Source: Pachypanchax playfairii
Lineage: Eukaryota; Chordata; Actinopteri; Cyprinodontiformes; Aplocheilidae
DNA: 64,000 nt
Assembly: GCA_006937955.1 (NCBI GenBank)
Contig: SSNP01000241.1
Span: 298,208 to 362,207, forward strand
Direction: 5' to 3'
Numbering within the stretch: the first letter of the stretch is position 1; each line of letters opens with the position of its first letter. A program made the translations under genes and the position numbers. Positions 1 to 11,542 of the stretch are shown in pieces. Below the pieces are notes generated by a model, which saw only the letters and a program-made list of their open reading frames with translations, was not told where the DNA came from and made no database searches.

Positions 1-1490
1 AGCATCTCATCCTTCTGTCACCCGTTTTGAGTCCTTCTTTTCCATTTCTACACATAGAATCCAAAGCTGGTATCTGATTATACAAAAATAAAAGTCAAAT
101 AGACTGGACTGCTTTGTTTTCTGTCCCATGTGCTTGTTTTGTTTTGTTCCAAGCAGACAACTTGTCACAAAGGACTTGCTAAACAAAGAGAAACCAATCT
201 TAAAAAAACATTAAAATAAAGGTGTCTTATTTCTATGCGTTACAATCCAGGTTGTGGTCCTCGTTTCAGCGGTAAAAAGTTCCCTGTCATTAGAGGTGAA
301 ATGTGTACGATAGAGCTGAATCACTCCATCCGATGAAAACAAAAAAAACAGCTAAAAAATGGCTGCCGTCTTTGCCTATGGTATGAAGGAAAACCGATGA
401 GCTCCCGAGTGGCGGTCAGGAGCTCGTCACACCAAAACTTCTCCTTCAGTTACTTCTAACTGCTGCTGCTCCTCTTTGAAATCTATGGATCTCTGCAGAG
501 ATTTGAGCAGAGCTGCTTACAATTAAATGTTTGTTAGAAAAAGAAAAACAAAAGAATCTCATCCAACATGGAAGCTTCTGCTTTTCAGGACAAGAGTGGA
601 TGATGGATTTAATAAGGACAGAAAGAGGGAGCTGGAGGTCCCAGTTCATGTTTTTAAAGACTTCAGAGACTTTGTGTCAATGTGCATGTGAAGGGAACGT
701 GGCTGCTACTTGAAGATGTAGTTGATGAGAACCTGAAGGGCAATGAGGAAAACAATGATGATGAAGTCGCGTTGCTGGAGGAAGGAGCCGTTCTCCGCCT
801 GGCCAGCTGAACGATTCCGCAGCACAACGATGGTCCTGCAGACAGACAGGCATTCCGTGTAAAGGCTGACATGAATGACATCACAACATACAGTACAGCA
901 CACGGTGATTAATGTCCTTCTCACCTGTTAATGTCCTCCTGTGTCTGTTTTATAGATTCGATGGCACTTTGAAGTTCACTGAGTTCAGCACCTTTTTTCC
1001 TCAGACGACTGTTGTGTTTACTTTTGTGTCCTGCAGCAAAGAGGATTCAGATCTTTTCTATGTTGTTTGTAACATGAACTCAAACTGAGGATGAACCAAG
1101 AAATCTACATGGAAACAACTACTATAATGCTAGTAAAGGTACAGTATCTATTCAACTGTATATATTCACATGAAATAAATTTCATGAAATAAGATTTGGA
1201 TTATCTGTCGCTGTGATTAAACTGCAGACTAAACCAGGTCTGATTATTGTTGGATGCTTTAATAAAAACGATACAGTAGGTATGATAGAGACGGCTGTTT
1301 TGGCTCACGTTCACTGCCAGATGAGTCTTGGAGATCAGGTTCAGGTGAAGAACAGCCACTCTCTGGGCTTTTAGGTTTGTCACTCTTGTGTTTCCTTTTT
1401 GGCACCGTTACCTGTTCAGGTGTGCAAAAATACAAACATAAACACAAGCAATGACACGCAGGTCAAACAGGCTTCATACAGCAGTAACGA
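1..1490. other. no gene recognised
   Basis: Only short ORFs are present in all frames (73 codons or fewer), none with a recognisable domain. I see no clear repeat unit. Probably ordinary intergenic or intronic DNA. Confidence 0.5.
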
Positions 1491-2493
1491 TTAAAGGGAC
1501 TCTAAGGAAGTTTAACCACAAATAAATGTATAGAACTATACAATTTCTTCCTCTTAGATGCTCCAACAATGTCCTGGTCACTAGAAAGAGCTCAGGAATT
1601 TTCACCGTAGTTGTCTTTATATGCATGTAAAATCATTTTAGTAGTTATTAATAGAGTTTGTTCGGGTCGAACACACACCGTAATTTCCAGAGGCACTCGA
1701 ATGCATCATGAAGTCATGGGCGTTCATGCTCAGGCTATCGCTATCGTTTACTATCGCTAGCTAAAAGCTGTAGAGAGAGTAGCGTTTGAAGCATGGATTC
1801 TACTGAGAACAAGAGACATGCTCCAGCCCAGACCCAAACCAAGAGCTTTTCCAGCGTGACAAAAAGGGAGAAACTTGAGTCAGATCGATGGAGACAAAGA
1901 TCGGTTCGGCATTTGAGAAGTGGAAAATGCTGAGAGAATCCCGGTATGAGAAAAGACCCAGAGTCTGAGATTACTAAATACGTGGAGAAAAGAGTAGTGT
2001 CAGGTTCTGTGAGCGACTGTACTGAGTGAGTCATCTTCTCAGGAAGAAGATCTTTGATTGGAACACTGAAACACCTGCTCGTTGCTGCTCGTGTCTCTCT
2101 GCCCGCTCATTGCCCTGAGTTTGATCATTGTTAAAGTCAGTTTTAAGAATCTGAGTCCAGCCTGAGTTCTGCATGCGAGTCAAACGCTTATCTGAGTCCA
2201 TGAAAAGTTGATGCTTTCAGGAGTTTCAACATATTTCCTGGAGTAGAAACATTTTTTAGCTGTCTGACGCGCTCAGAGCTGATTTGGTTTAAATATCATA
2301 CATCACATTTATTATCTCAGTTGAAATCATGCCGGCAAATCTGTAAATTGTCGAATACAGGACTGACTCAGCTGCGGGTGCACGTACACGCGCGCCTCAT
2401 GCACAAGTTTACCATTAAGGATGAAGTTACACGTTGGGCCTCACGTGGCAATCGTGAGCCCAAAAATTGGAAAACTGCTTAGAGCAGCTTTAA
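1491..2493 (+). mobile_element. TTAA-flanked DNA transposon derivative, copy 1, with decayed small-protein exon
   Basis: The unit is bounded by TTAA at 1491-1494 and 2490-2493. Its ends form an imperfect inverted repeat: left AGGGACTCTAAGGAAGTTT, right end (reverse complement) AGCTGCTCTAAGCAGTTTT. Inside, an ATG at 1793 opens a basic ORF (…KREKLESDRWRQ…). After a frameshift near 1900 the next frame reads TKIGSAFEKWKMLRES, and a third frame reads GMRKDPESEITKYV. These match, in order, the exon seen intact at 42463-42647 (SRINIGPAFTRWRELK…). TTAA duplications with AGG/AGC termini suit Kolobok-like elements better than piggyBac (CCC termini). That class call is inference. The coding copy is broken by at least two frameshifts. 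Confidence 0.65.
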
Positions 2494-2564
2494 GAATGAT
2501 AATTCCCCGGTTTCAGGCACAGATTGAATCAATATTTCTGTGTGAGGAAATCTGGATTAAAACC

Positions 2565-2829
2565 ATGTTCAACAACTAAACCTGTCTCCCTCTCCATGGC
2601 CATGTCAGCACTCAGTGGAGAAAATCTCACCACCATCACTCACCATACAGCCCATAACCATCTGATACATTCAGTAACTCACCAAAGCCTCGCCTTTGTT
2701 AGTGTGAGTCCCAGGACAGCTGTGGCTACATGAGTGTTGTTTATCACCACCAAATGTGTGAATGACAAACTGTGAAGCGTTTTGTGTCCTTTGACTTGAA
2801 AGGTGTGATACAAGTACAAGCCATTTACC
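2565..2829 (-). repeat. interspersed repeat of the GGTAAATGG family (minus orientation)
   Basis: Ends in AAGCCATTTACCATT, the reverse complement of the start of the copy at 32464. Upstream, 'aagcgttttgtgtcctttga' corresponds to the family's 'agcgcttt' segment, and 'cccaggacagctgtggctac' is a segment I recognise as recurrent in fish genomes. The exact 5' limit is uncertain and I cannot assign a class. Confidence 0.5.
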
Positions 2830-3355
2830 ATTACTTCCTACCTTCTTACCAAATGTACTGTAGTTATTATATTAGGATTCCCCTAATTGCTTAAGCATCA
2901 CCTCTGATATAAACTGGTCTGAGGAAGAAACTTAAAATTGGAGCATTTTCTGCCTTTCTCGTTGTCCTTAATCTGCTCCTCCACCTGTACCCTGAGCTCC
3001 CCTCCCTCAGCCCAAGAGTGTTCCCAATCTGTCAAACGTTCCTCCTGAATATCCCTAATATCATGTCTCAGATTGGAGTAAAGATAAAGCCTTGTCCTTA
3101 CCACCTTATCACATTTACAATTGTCCCATAAATCTCCTTAACCGATGCTTTGTTGCCCTCCAGCTGCCTTTATAATCTCTTCAAACCTGAACAAGAAGAC
3201 ATGGAGAATTACAGTAACAGGAATGATCATTTTGTCCTCTTCCCCTGTAGATGCAGAGTTCTTCTTTGTAGAAGGATAAGACTTTGAGACCCTGTATTGA
3301 CTAACGAGGATTCAGTTAGATCACAGTAAACTAACATCTTGTTCCTTTTCTCCAA
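2830..3355. other. no gene recognised
   Basis: No supported ORF. The 3' part may include the very decayed front of the adjacent Gypsy element, but I cannot show that. Confidence 0.4.
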
Positions 3356-5350
3356 ACAGGATTTGCCTTCCTTCAAATTAGAATTTTGGAAGGAGAGGAG
3401 CAGAAAACTGTTTTTAATATCTGCTTGGTTATTTCCAATACCTTGTCATGCCATTCGGTTTAAGAAATGATCCAATGTTTTTTCAGGCATTAGAAATGAT
3501 GTCCTCTGAGATTTCTACGCTGTATATTGAATATATTATCTATTCTTCTGAACCAGAACAACATAAGGACCAAGTCAACTGTATAATAATCAAGAAATGT
3601 CAATTTAACTTCCCTTCTATCACATTTCTTGCACATCTTCCAGAGCAGGCAGGTGAAGACCAACCCAGACAAAAGAATCAAAACTTTTGCTATAAGACAT
3701 GCATACTGCAAACACTTGCAAAGTTCTACAGGTAATTTATTAAATAATTTTGTATAGCTCTAACGAGTTTTTCATTGTTTCCCTAAGGCAGAAAATACTT
3801 TAAACACAGTTAATTTCTAAAATATCTCTTCAATAGTGCCCTTGATCTCATCCAAACAATTCAAAGTGGATCTTTTTCTGATGTTGGAGTTATACTCACC
3901 CAATCAGCAGACTCTAGAGATAAGCTCCATAAAAATTGTTTTTCTTTTCACCTCCATCCTGAGCAAAATTATGATGTTGGAAACAGTTTGTAGCAAGAGG
4001 ACTTAAGGCTAGAGGGAGTGGCTCAACCATTCTCCGCCCCGGACTGGTGAACTCCTTGCTTATCTGCAGACAGCTGAGATGACGAAATTTATTTTAGGCA
4101 CAGAAAGATGACTGGCATGCTGAGAATGAACGCCAGAACAGATGACCATGAACATAGGTTAGAATGCAGCAGATGAAGACATGAAAATAACTTGTAAAGA
4201 CTTTTGCACCGTGACAGCCTATAAAAGATAATAGAGTTGACATGGTTGTTAGAGACTCATGGAAAGATGCTGAATGGATTTTGGTCTGACTCTCTCCTGC
4301 AGAATAAATATCATTTTATCGCATTTTAAGACTACCTTGTTTGAGTCTCTAATAAACTTTTCTATGACACAGCTAAGAGATAAAACTCCAGACATACTTG
4401 GTGATTGTTGTTCTCTTTAAGAAGTTTTCATCTGATGACTCGTCTCCAACTCCAGAAACCATCCTGCCATAGGTGACCTTACTTGAGACAGTAAAAATCA
4501 GGTTAAATAGGCCCAAGAAGCAGAATCTGATCCTGGCACTTGACCACCCACTTGTTTCTGTGTTCCCACATTTGTTTAGGCAAACATCAGCCACTAGGTT
4601 CAGATTGCCAAATTTGCCTGTCATTCTGGTCTCAACAGAACTCTCCTCCTGTTTAAATGCTTCATTTGGTGGCCCAAACTGGAACAATTTGTTCAGTAAT
4701 GTGTTAAAGTCTGCTCCACTTGTGCTCAAAACAAAAACTCCTGTCAACCTCCATCTAGCTGTTCTCCACGCCCACTTACCTATGTTCTTACTTTCCTTTC
4801 AATTTGGTCTCTAGTTTCCACCCATCTGGAGGTAACACAGTAAATGTCACTGTTATTGAGAGATTCTCCATGACTTTTCATTTTGTTCCACAAACCCAAG
4901 TTGTTGCTATTGTTAACAGCTCAAGTTCTGATGAGTCTTCTGCATCCATGCAGACATTCTTACATGTCACCACATCTCATCTTTCACATTTGGAACGCTT
5001 TCAGCAATGCTTGGGGTGCTAAAGTTAGTCTCCCCTCCAACTACTGTCCCAAGTCAAATGGTGAAACTGAGCTATCTAACCAGGAGCTGGAGGCAGCCCT
5101 CAGGCATGTAGCTGTACATGGAGCCATCATCTTGTCTGGATTGAGTTTACCCATAACAATAAAGCCTTGTACATCTCTGAACGCACTGACGTGGCCAATA
5201 GCCTCCATGCAACTTTATATCTGGTGGTACAGACACAGACCAAGAAAGTCCATCTACAAACTCAAGGAGCAGAACCAACACCTGTTGAAACACCAGTGGA
5301 CCTTGAACTACAACTATCATCCAGTGTAGAGAGTCTAAATTTTTTCTCAT
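3356..5350 (+). pseudogene. decayed Ty3/Gypsy retrotransposon pol (RT, RNase H, integrase)
   Basis: Three pieces occur in canonical Gypsy pol order on the plus strand. (1) Reverse transcriptase at about 3361-3735: an FLQIRILEGEEQKT-like stretch followed by YLVMPFGL and FFQALE; the catalytic YLDD position has become a IEY-type sequence, so it is inactive. (2) An RNase H-like piece at about 3840-3985, ending HLHPEQNYDVGN, interrupted by a solo LTR (separate entry). (3) Integrase at about 4815-5190: PSGGNTVNVTVIERFS, HFVP, then, in a shifted frame, WGAKVSLPSNYCPKSNGE and ELSNQELEAALRHVA, then WIEFTHNNKALY. Frameshifts and stops separate the pieces. No flanking Gypsy LTRs were identified. It is a fossil copy with no coding capacity. 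Confidence 0.85.
3989..4369 (+). mobile_element. solo LTR inserted in the Gypsy remnant
   Basis: The 381-bp unit begins TGTAGC and ends TATGACA (TG...CA). It is flanked by near-identical 5-bp duplications, CAGTT (3984-3988) and CAGCT (4370-4374). It holds a TATA-like CCTATAAAAGA near 4219 and AATAAA signals near 4303 and 4351, as expected for an LTR in plus orientation. It separates the RNase H-like and integrase parts of the older Gypsy copy, so it inserted later and then lost its internal region by LTR-LTR recombination (inference). The retroelement family is not identified. Confidence 0.7.
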
Positions 5351-7030
5351 GACATTCTTCTCAAGTGTAGCTGTAAGAAGTTATCACCCAAGTGCATTGA
5401 TCCCATTCAAATTAAAAGCATAATCAATCCTGCCTCTGTTCATTTATTATTACCTGCCTCTGAGAATTCATCCTCCTTTACTAGTATCCCAGGTAAAGCT
5501 CTTCTAGTCCATAGTACCCTTCGGCTGACCCCACCTCCTGGTAGTGGAGCCCAGCCCTGATCCATTCCTGAAAAAACAATTTATCATTGCAAAGCTCACA
5601 CTAATCTCCCTCTCCTCTGCCCCCAGATCCTTGAGCTTTACCTCTGCTGCAGCTTTCCCCTTGACATTCACAGTGAACCTTTACGTAACTTTTACAGCTT
5701 TACAACTTTTACTGGTTCTGATAATTAGAGTTCTCCTCGGTTATTACAACATGACACCGTCCCACTGACCGGTTTTTTCTAAATTTGCTGTTAACCAGGT
5801 AGGTTCTTATAACCTGTGCAGATGCAAATTATGATTAGCTCAGTTTTATGTGACACCTTATTAAGAAACTTTACCTTTAGAAAATCAACTGTTTTTGTAT
5901 ATCGGAAATATTCTTGAAATTGTGCTTGATGAGTGCATTTACTCTGGGCTCATATAATTACAATAACATCTTTATAAACAAACCACAGCTGACACTACTT
6001 TTACTACCCAATCTACCAACCACTTGTTGTATTCCATTATGCCGTGGGCTGTTCGTGTCAAAGCTATTTGCTTTAGCTTTGTTTGATGTTTAATTCTATC
6101 CTTCCCAGCGCAATATTAAACTCATTACAGTGAAAGGGATGTTTCATTATGCATCAAAGCATGAAAGCCAAACAGGTTGCAGATGAGCCTGTACCATGTC
6201 TTGGTGACATGCTTTGCATGAATCAGTATTTGTTACTGAAAATATCTCACAGTCTGAGATAAGACGAAGTTGATTTCTCCCCAAAGGCTTTTCTTCTTTT
6301 ACAGATTAACAATTTCACACACACACAGAGATCTGTACACACACATTTCACTCCTTGTCAGGATTCACCAGGCTTCAAATAGTAGGACACACTTGTCACT
6401 TTGCATCTCTCTATCTGCTTTTAAATAATCATTATATTTGCTCTTTCACAATTGTTGCTTTTGTGTGAATGAGAGTTTAAACTAAAGTTGCAGTCATTTG
6501 CAATGTTTCCGTCTCACCCAGCCAAGTGTTGCCATATGCAATGCCCTGCTGAGACAGGGATTAAAAGATAAATTCAGTTGGGATTTTACCAGATCCTCAC
6601 CAGTTTCACACAGACACTCCCTGAAACAGAGTCTGGTCTCCACATATGGACATGTTTCTAACAGGCAGGCCATGGGGATGAGCTGGTCACACACAGTTAC
6701 ACTTTTCCATTCTGTGTTTTAACTGTAGGGTGTCAATGAAACCTCATTAATACAGTCCATTCCCTTCTGAAGATCTGCAGGGGATCCTTTTATCACAATG
6801 TACATCTCGGTGAAATTTGTTAACATTTGCTGCTTGTCTGAACCATCTATAGGAATTTAACTTTAAAAACAAAATACAGTCTTGTGAGAGAAGTTTGTGA
6901 ATTACATAAAAGGTTATTCATGGAAACAAATGCTACATAAATCATGACATTTTGGATTATATCTTAGTGATTTCTGTACTGTATGTAAACCAGAGTTTAG
7001 GATTGTGTAATTAAATTAGACATACTGTAT
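5351..7030. other. no gene recognised
   Basis: No convincing ORF. A short ACAC tract lies at about 6316-6348. Otherwise I see nothing identifiable. Confidence 0.45.
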
Positions 7031-7035
7031 ATACA

Positions 7036-7262
7036 GTATATATACTGAACAAAAATATACGTGCAACACTTTTGTTTTTGCTCCCATTTTTTCTGAGATG
7101 AACTTAAAGATCTACAACACTTTCCACGTACACAAAATAACCATCACACATACACATGACACAGGTGTGTCATATCAAGATGCTGATTAGACATCATGAT
7201 TATTACACAGGTGTGCTTTAGTCTGGTCAGAATAAAAGGCCACTCTGAAATGTTCAGTGTTG
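7036..7262 (+). repeat. truncated DNA-transposon end (CTGAACAAAAATATA family)
   Basis: Begins TACTGAACAAAAATATA, then 'gcaacacttttgtttttgct', 'gatgctgattagac' and 'cacaggtgtgc', in the order I know from a common fish interspersed repeat. Only one end is present, and the rest grades into unrecognised DNA. It is preceded by a TA-rich stretch. Family assignment is from memory and tentative. Confidence 0.55.
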
Positions 7263-7761
7263 TTTGATTGTGGGTTCTGCATAAGGCAAACACCAGATAC
7301 TGACTGGTTTTCTGAGTCCCCAGACCCCCCCTCCAAGTTAAACAACACCTGTGCAATACGTAAAATATGTGAAATCACAACAACAATTTAATCACAATTT
7401 TTTTTTCACAACGTTATTTAACAGTACAACCAAACAATTTCCTCATGTAAAAATAAAACCCCAATAGAAACAAGTAACATGATTTAGGTCAAATAGTTTT
7501 GAACAATGTTGAATTAGTTTATTTATCAATAAATACAACGTGCCCTATAAATCTGTGGTTGCCAATTTCGGTCCCCTGAATGTTTACCTGCTTGAACGTA
7601 CCTAATGTAAATGCACTGGTCTTTAAAAGGCCTCTGAAGAACATGACAGGATTTTGAGGAGATAATACAGTTATTGTGGCTCCAAAGATATTAAAGCAGG
7701 AATAAAAAACAGAAAATTGCAGAACGCATTCCTATCCTTCACAATCTAATCATATATACAG

Positions 7762-7793
<32 letters not shown>

Positions 7794-7808
7794 TACATAC
7801 ACAGATTA
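7263..7808. other. no gene; AT microsatellite near the 3' end
   Basis: Unremarkable AT-rich DNA. An (AT)n tract at about 7761-7788 directly precedes the rRNA fragment. Confidence 0.5.
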
Positions 7809-7980
7809 TATTACGATTGCTACAACACATCGTCAATAGGGTAAAACTAAATTGTCTCAGGGTGAACCATGTAAAGAAGAGACAATTGATTGCTATGAAC
7901 GCTTGGCTGCCCAGAGCCAGTTATCCCTGTGGTAACTATTCTGACACCTCCTGCTTGAAACCCAGAAAGTCAGATAGATT
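7809..7980 (-). pseudogene. 28S rRNA fragment (antisense pseudogene)
   Basis: Read on the plus strand this is the reverse complement of the conserved domain V region of eukaryotic large-subunit rRNA. Segments in correct order: ACGATTGCTACAACACATCG, TAGGGTAAAACTAA, TGTCTCA, GGGTGAAC, GCTATGAACGCTTGGC, CCAGTTATCCCTGTGGTAAC, TCTGACACCTCCTGCTT and AAAGTCAG. Compared with normal 28S, segments are missing between TGTCTCA and GGGTGAAC, and between GGGTGAAC and GCTATGAACG, and substitutions are scattered. It is therefore a nonfunctional insertion. A mitochondrial 16S origin is unlikely because the GCTATGAACGCTTGGC region follows the nuclear 28S pattern. Confidence 0.85.
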
Positions 7981-8880
7981 CTTTTACATGTTTTCCCAGG
8001 TTTGTTATTGCTGTAATCTTTTACTGAACTAGAGCCAAAACTGCCACATTTGCAGTTTTACTGTATTAAAATCATTTTCAAGCTTTAAGAATTTGATCGA
8101 CTATGTGGAAATATCCCAGTGAGCTTTATTCTGCTTGACTTTATCTGTAACTCACGCTCTGCAACTACATGCACACATATAAATTTAAGAGACTATTTCA
8201 CAGTTTTGCCAAAGTTTTCAATTTCATCCACTGATTAATCATTGGCTACAGTGACACTGCAGGGAATGCTGCAATTTGTCTGTTAGTTGCTCTATTACAG
8301 TCAATAAAAATTGTCTCCAGGGGTCGGAGACAACCATCTGTTCATCCAGGCTTTCATATAAATTTACTGTTCTTCAAAGCCACAGTGTTTTATATGAATT
8401 ATGTTAATCCTCCAATTTGACCTGAAAATGATCAGCATGAATTCTTTGGCTACATTTGCTCTGCAAATTTTGTTCTATAACAGATTATGTCTTCGATCAC
8501 AGTAATAGGAGTGTGTATGAGTGTGTTTGTACATGTGGGGCAGGTGGGCAGCATGTTAAGATAAAATTGTGTAGGGGGAGGGGGATAGAGAAAGTGACAG
8601 ATGGCGATATGTTGATGGGGGAAAAGATTGTGTGTCACTAGGATAATGGGGGGATGGGGGTGTTTGAGCATTACCCATGTGCGTGCATATATGTTGGATT
8701 AGTGTCTTTGTACTGTTGCATGTACTGTAGGACATGTAGTGTGGCTGTTACAACTGTGTCAGTGTGTAATGGTATGCGCATGTATGAAGACTGGGTGAAG
8801 ACATCCGAGTGGTCACACCCCTCATCTGAGCTTCTGATGCTGCTAGCAACATCAAACAAATTGGTTGTACATCTCTCAGA
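7981..8880. other. no gene recognised
   Basis: Contains a GT/G-rich stretch at 8500-8700 with overlapping short ORFs on both strands but no recognisable protein. It lies just upstream of the candidate exon, so part could be its 5'UTR or promoter. No clear core promoter motif is visible. Confidence 0.4.
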
Positions 8881-8958
8881 GTGTTTTTCAAGAGTTGTCT
8901 GCAAGGTGTGTTTCCTTTTGGACAATATTTCAAGGCCACGTTTGTGCACAACGTCATC

Positions 8959-9072
8959 ATGAAGTGGTTGTCCTCTGTGCGCTCCATGCTGTCAAGGGGT
9001 AGTCGCAGTGCCCCTGCAAGTCCTGCTGCCAGCCCCAACTTACCCTCCAAGTCAGATTTGCATGCCAAACAG
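8959..9072 (+). CDS. candidate first coding exon (unknown gene or alternative nav3 start)
   Basis: The ATG at 8959 opens a 38-codon ORF, basic and Ser/Pro/Ala-rich, beginning MKWLSSVRSMLSRGSRS and continuing APASPAASPNLP…DLHAKQ. It ends exactly in phase 0 at CAG|GTAAGA (donor GT at 9073-9074). The frame stays open upstream to 8881, so it could instead be an internal exon. The base composition, with codon-like richness in C/G-ending third positions, differs from the surrounding AT-rich DNA. It lies on the same strand as nav3, 36.5 kb upstream of its first coding exon, and both exons end in phase 0, so an alternative nav3 N-terminus would be frame-compatible. I do not recognise the peptide from any family. 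The exon call is moderately supported; the gene assignment is speculative. Confidence 0.5.
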
Positions 9073-9074
9073 GT

Positions 9075-9765
9075 AAGAAGCACAATGTATCAAGGTAGGA
9101 TGTCTAACTGAAAAAAACAGATTATTTTCCTTGCTATTGGCTGAATGTTCTTGGATTAGAAGTAATCTGTCCTTTATTCCTAAGGAGAGTTTCTAATATA
9201 CATTTGTCAAATACGTGCTGCTTCAATTCATCTTGCAGTGCTTTTCACTTTATTTGCGACAGTGATGTTGCTATTTTTTCTTTTTTTTTTCATTTATGTT
9301 ATGAATAGTAGTTGTGCTTCATATTAAAGTCAGTTAGTTTTAGCAGACATCCTGGTATAAATCACCAGACTACATGAAGGGATCCACAGATACTCACTCA
9401 TGTCTACGTAATTATGCTCATATGTTTATGTTTAAAGCCACAGTATTATAGTATGAATCTTTACCATGACTCCAAGCTGAACACATCCTGACCGAAGACC
9501 ATTGACCTATGTGATCGATCCACTTCTGGGCTATTAGAGTTAATCCTTGGATATTATGTATTTTACTTGGACTAAGATGGAGCTGTCGTTTAGAATAGAA
9601 GAAGGTCAGTTATTGCTACATGTGCAGACAAATTAAGCCCCTTTTCTACATTGCCAAATGCATTAGGTGTGCAACATGATACAATTTGTCAGGGACATCA
9701 ATAAGGATTTCTTTATGGATGTACCATCAACAGGTGTTTCATCCCACTGTTCGTGAGCTAATGGC
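9075..9765. other. no gene recognised (candidate intron)
   Basis: AT-rich, with no long ORF and no identifiable repeat. Confidence 0.4.
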
Positions 9766-9769
9766 TCCA

Positions 9770-10095
9770 GCTGTTTCAATTGTAATGGTGTTTTCTCCAG
9801 CTTCTTCTACAGATGTTCAATGTAATTTACTTTTGGGCTCTTAGAAGTCACTTCAGAATAATCCAATATTTTTTCATTGCCATTCTTGTGTGATTTCATC
9901 TGTGTGTTTTGGCTCATTATCCTGTTGAGACTGAGACCAAGCTTTCTGACACTGGGCAGCACATTTCACACTAGAATGCCTTCATAGTCTTGAAATTTCA
10001 TTGCATCCTGCAAAGAGTCGAGACACCCTGTATCAGGTGCAGCAAAGCAGCACTGAAAATAAATGGGATGTTTTCCTTGGCTCTTTTTCTTCCAC
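9770..10095 (-). pseudogene. Tc1-like transposase remnant
   Basis: On the plus strand the text 'tgttttggctcattatcctg', 'gagaccaagctttctgacac' and 'tgcagcaaagcagca' follows the order of an antisense Tc1/mariner transposase gene, as known in fish (compare the antisense 'gtgtttgggatcattgtcatg' of the intact copy at 53.9 kb). Many indels break all frames, and no inverted repeats were found. It is an old, truncated copy on the minus strand. Confidence 0.6.
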
Positions 10096-10357
10096 CTGGT
10101 TTGTCTGTCTGATCGAGCTGGGGTTTCATTTCCTCTTTACTGCCCTGGCAGGTCGACTATAGTCTTTAAAGGGACACAATCAGTTTAATTCTGACAAGAT
10201 TCATTTGTAGTGTTTTTAATTTTTCCTTTTGCACTAAAGACAATGTCTAATTTTAATCAGTGGATTTTCTGGAATTTGTAAGTCAAATGACTTTTGCTGG
10301 TTTTCCTTTCTTTAAAAAAAGGTTGATAACAAATTTGTCCACACATATATGAAAGTG

Positions 10358-11110
10358 TGTAACAGTCACAGTTCTGGGTTTTTTAGTTTGTTTGTGTTTG
10401 TGTCTCCTTGGTTCATTCCTGTGATTTAGTTTTTAGTTTTAGATTCTTGCTTTCTCGTGTCTAGTTGTAGTTTGTTCATTTGTCTTTAGTTTCTCGTGGT
10501 TCTCCAATCGGTTCTGTTTCTTCTTGTTTTATTGGTTGTATATTTTAGTTCCCTTTTTTATTTAGTTTTTGTTGTGACTTTGATGTTGGATCTTCTTCTT
10601 CTTCATTTCCATTAGTTTCTCAGTTCCTCCTGTTTTTTGATTCTATTCCTTTGCCTTTTGTATTTTTTTCCTTTTTATTCATGGTTTTTCCTCAGTTATG
10701 TTTATTCATGTTGTCTTAGTTTTTATTTTGTACTTTTTTCAGTTAATTTCCTTTGATTCCTTTGTTTCAGCTCCCCCTCTGCTCCTAGGTTTACTGTCTG
10801 GTTAATGTGTCACATCTATTCACTATCCTCCTGATTAGTTTTCTTGTCCATCCTCTCTAGCTGTCACCACTCTGTCATCCCGTCTTCAGTATAAATACTC
10901 CTGGGTTGTTCATGTCATTTGTCAGTAGCTACTATCACTTCTCCATCTTCCTGTTTTCCACTGTGTGTCATTCTGTACCTACCAGCTATTGTAAGTTCAT
11001 TCTGCTGCCTTTGGTTTTCCATTGAACGTATTTTATATTGACGACCCTCATGTCCTTGAGTCCTGCCTCACCTGGGTCTATTTGCCTTCACCCCACATGT
11101 CACCATGTGA
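10358..11110. repeat. T-rich interspersed element of uncertain class
   Basis: A strand-asymmetric T-rich stretch full of 'ttttagtttt' and 'tttgtgtttgtgtctcc' motifs, ending in a C-rich part with 'gtataaatactcc' near 10890. This resembles fish repeats with a TATA-like box and a T-rich flank; the segment at 46205-46540 may be a related unit in opposite orientation. Boundaries are uncertain and no target duplication was found. Confidence 0.35.
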
Positions 11111-11542
11111 AGCCTTTAAAGTCCAGACCAGAACCTTGAACTAAATTCTGTATACCCAGAAAGATAACAAGAGCCTCCTTGATCAATATAATTAAATAAC
11201 CACATTGAATCCTACTTTAAGTATTATGTATATTGTGTATTTGTAAGTAAATAAGTGAAGTTTGACTTAAAAAAGCAAATGATTACTTGTCATGAAAACT
11301 AAACCAGGACAATTAGACTTCACGCCTTCATTTAAATGGTCAAATTTGTTCACTATTCTAGTTTGAAAATCTGTAGCTCCTGTTTCCATTCATTAGTATA
11401 ATGTACACATTGGTCTATCTATAGTTCAGAGATTCTTTATTTGTGTAGTCACCTCAGGATAAACACTTGGAGAATGCAGACCTCCGCCAAGCAGCACTTG
11501 GACAAAGTACTACACTACTACAAAGTACTACAGAAAGTACTA

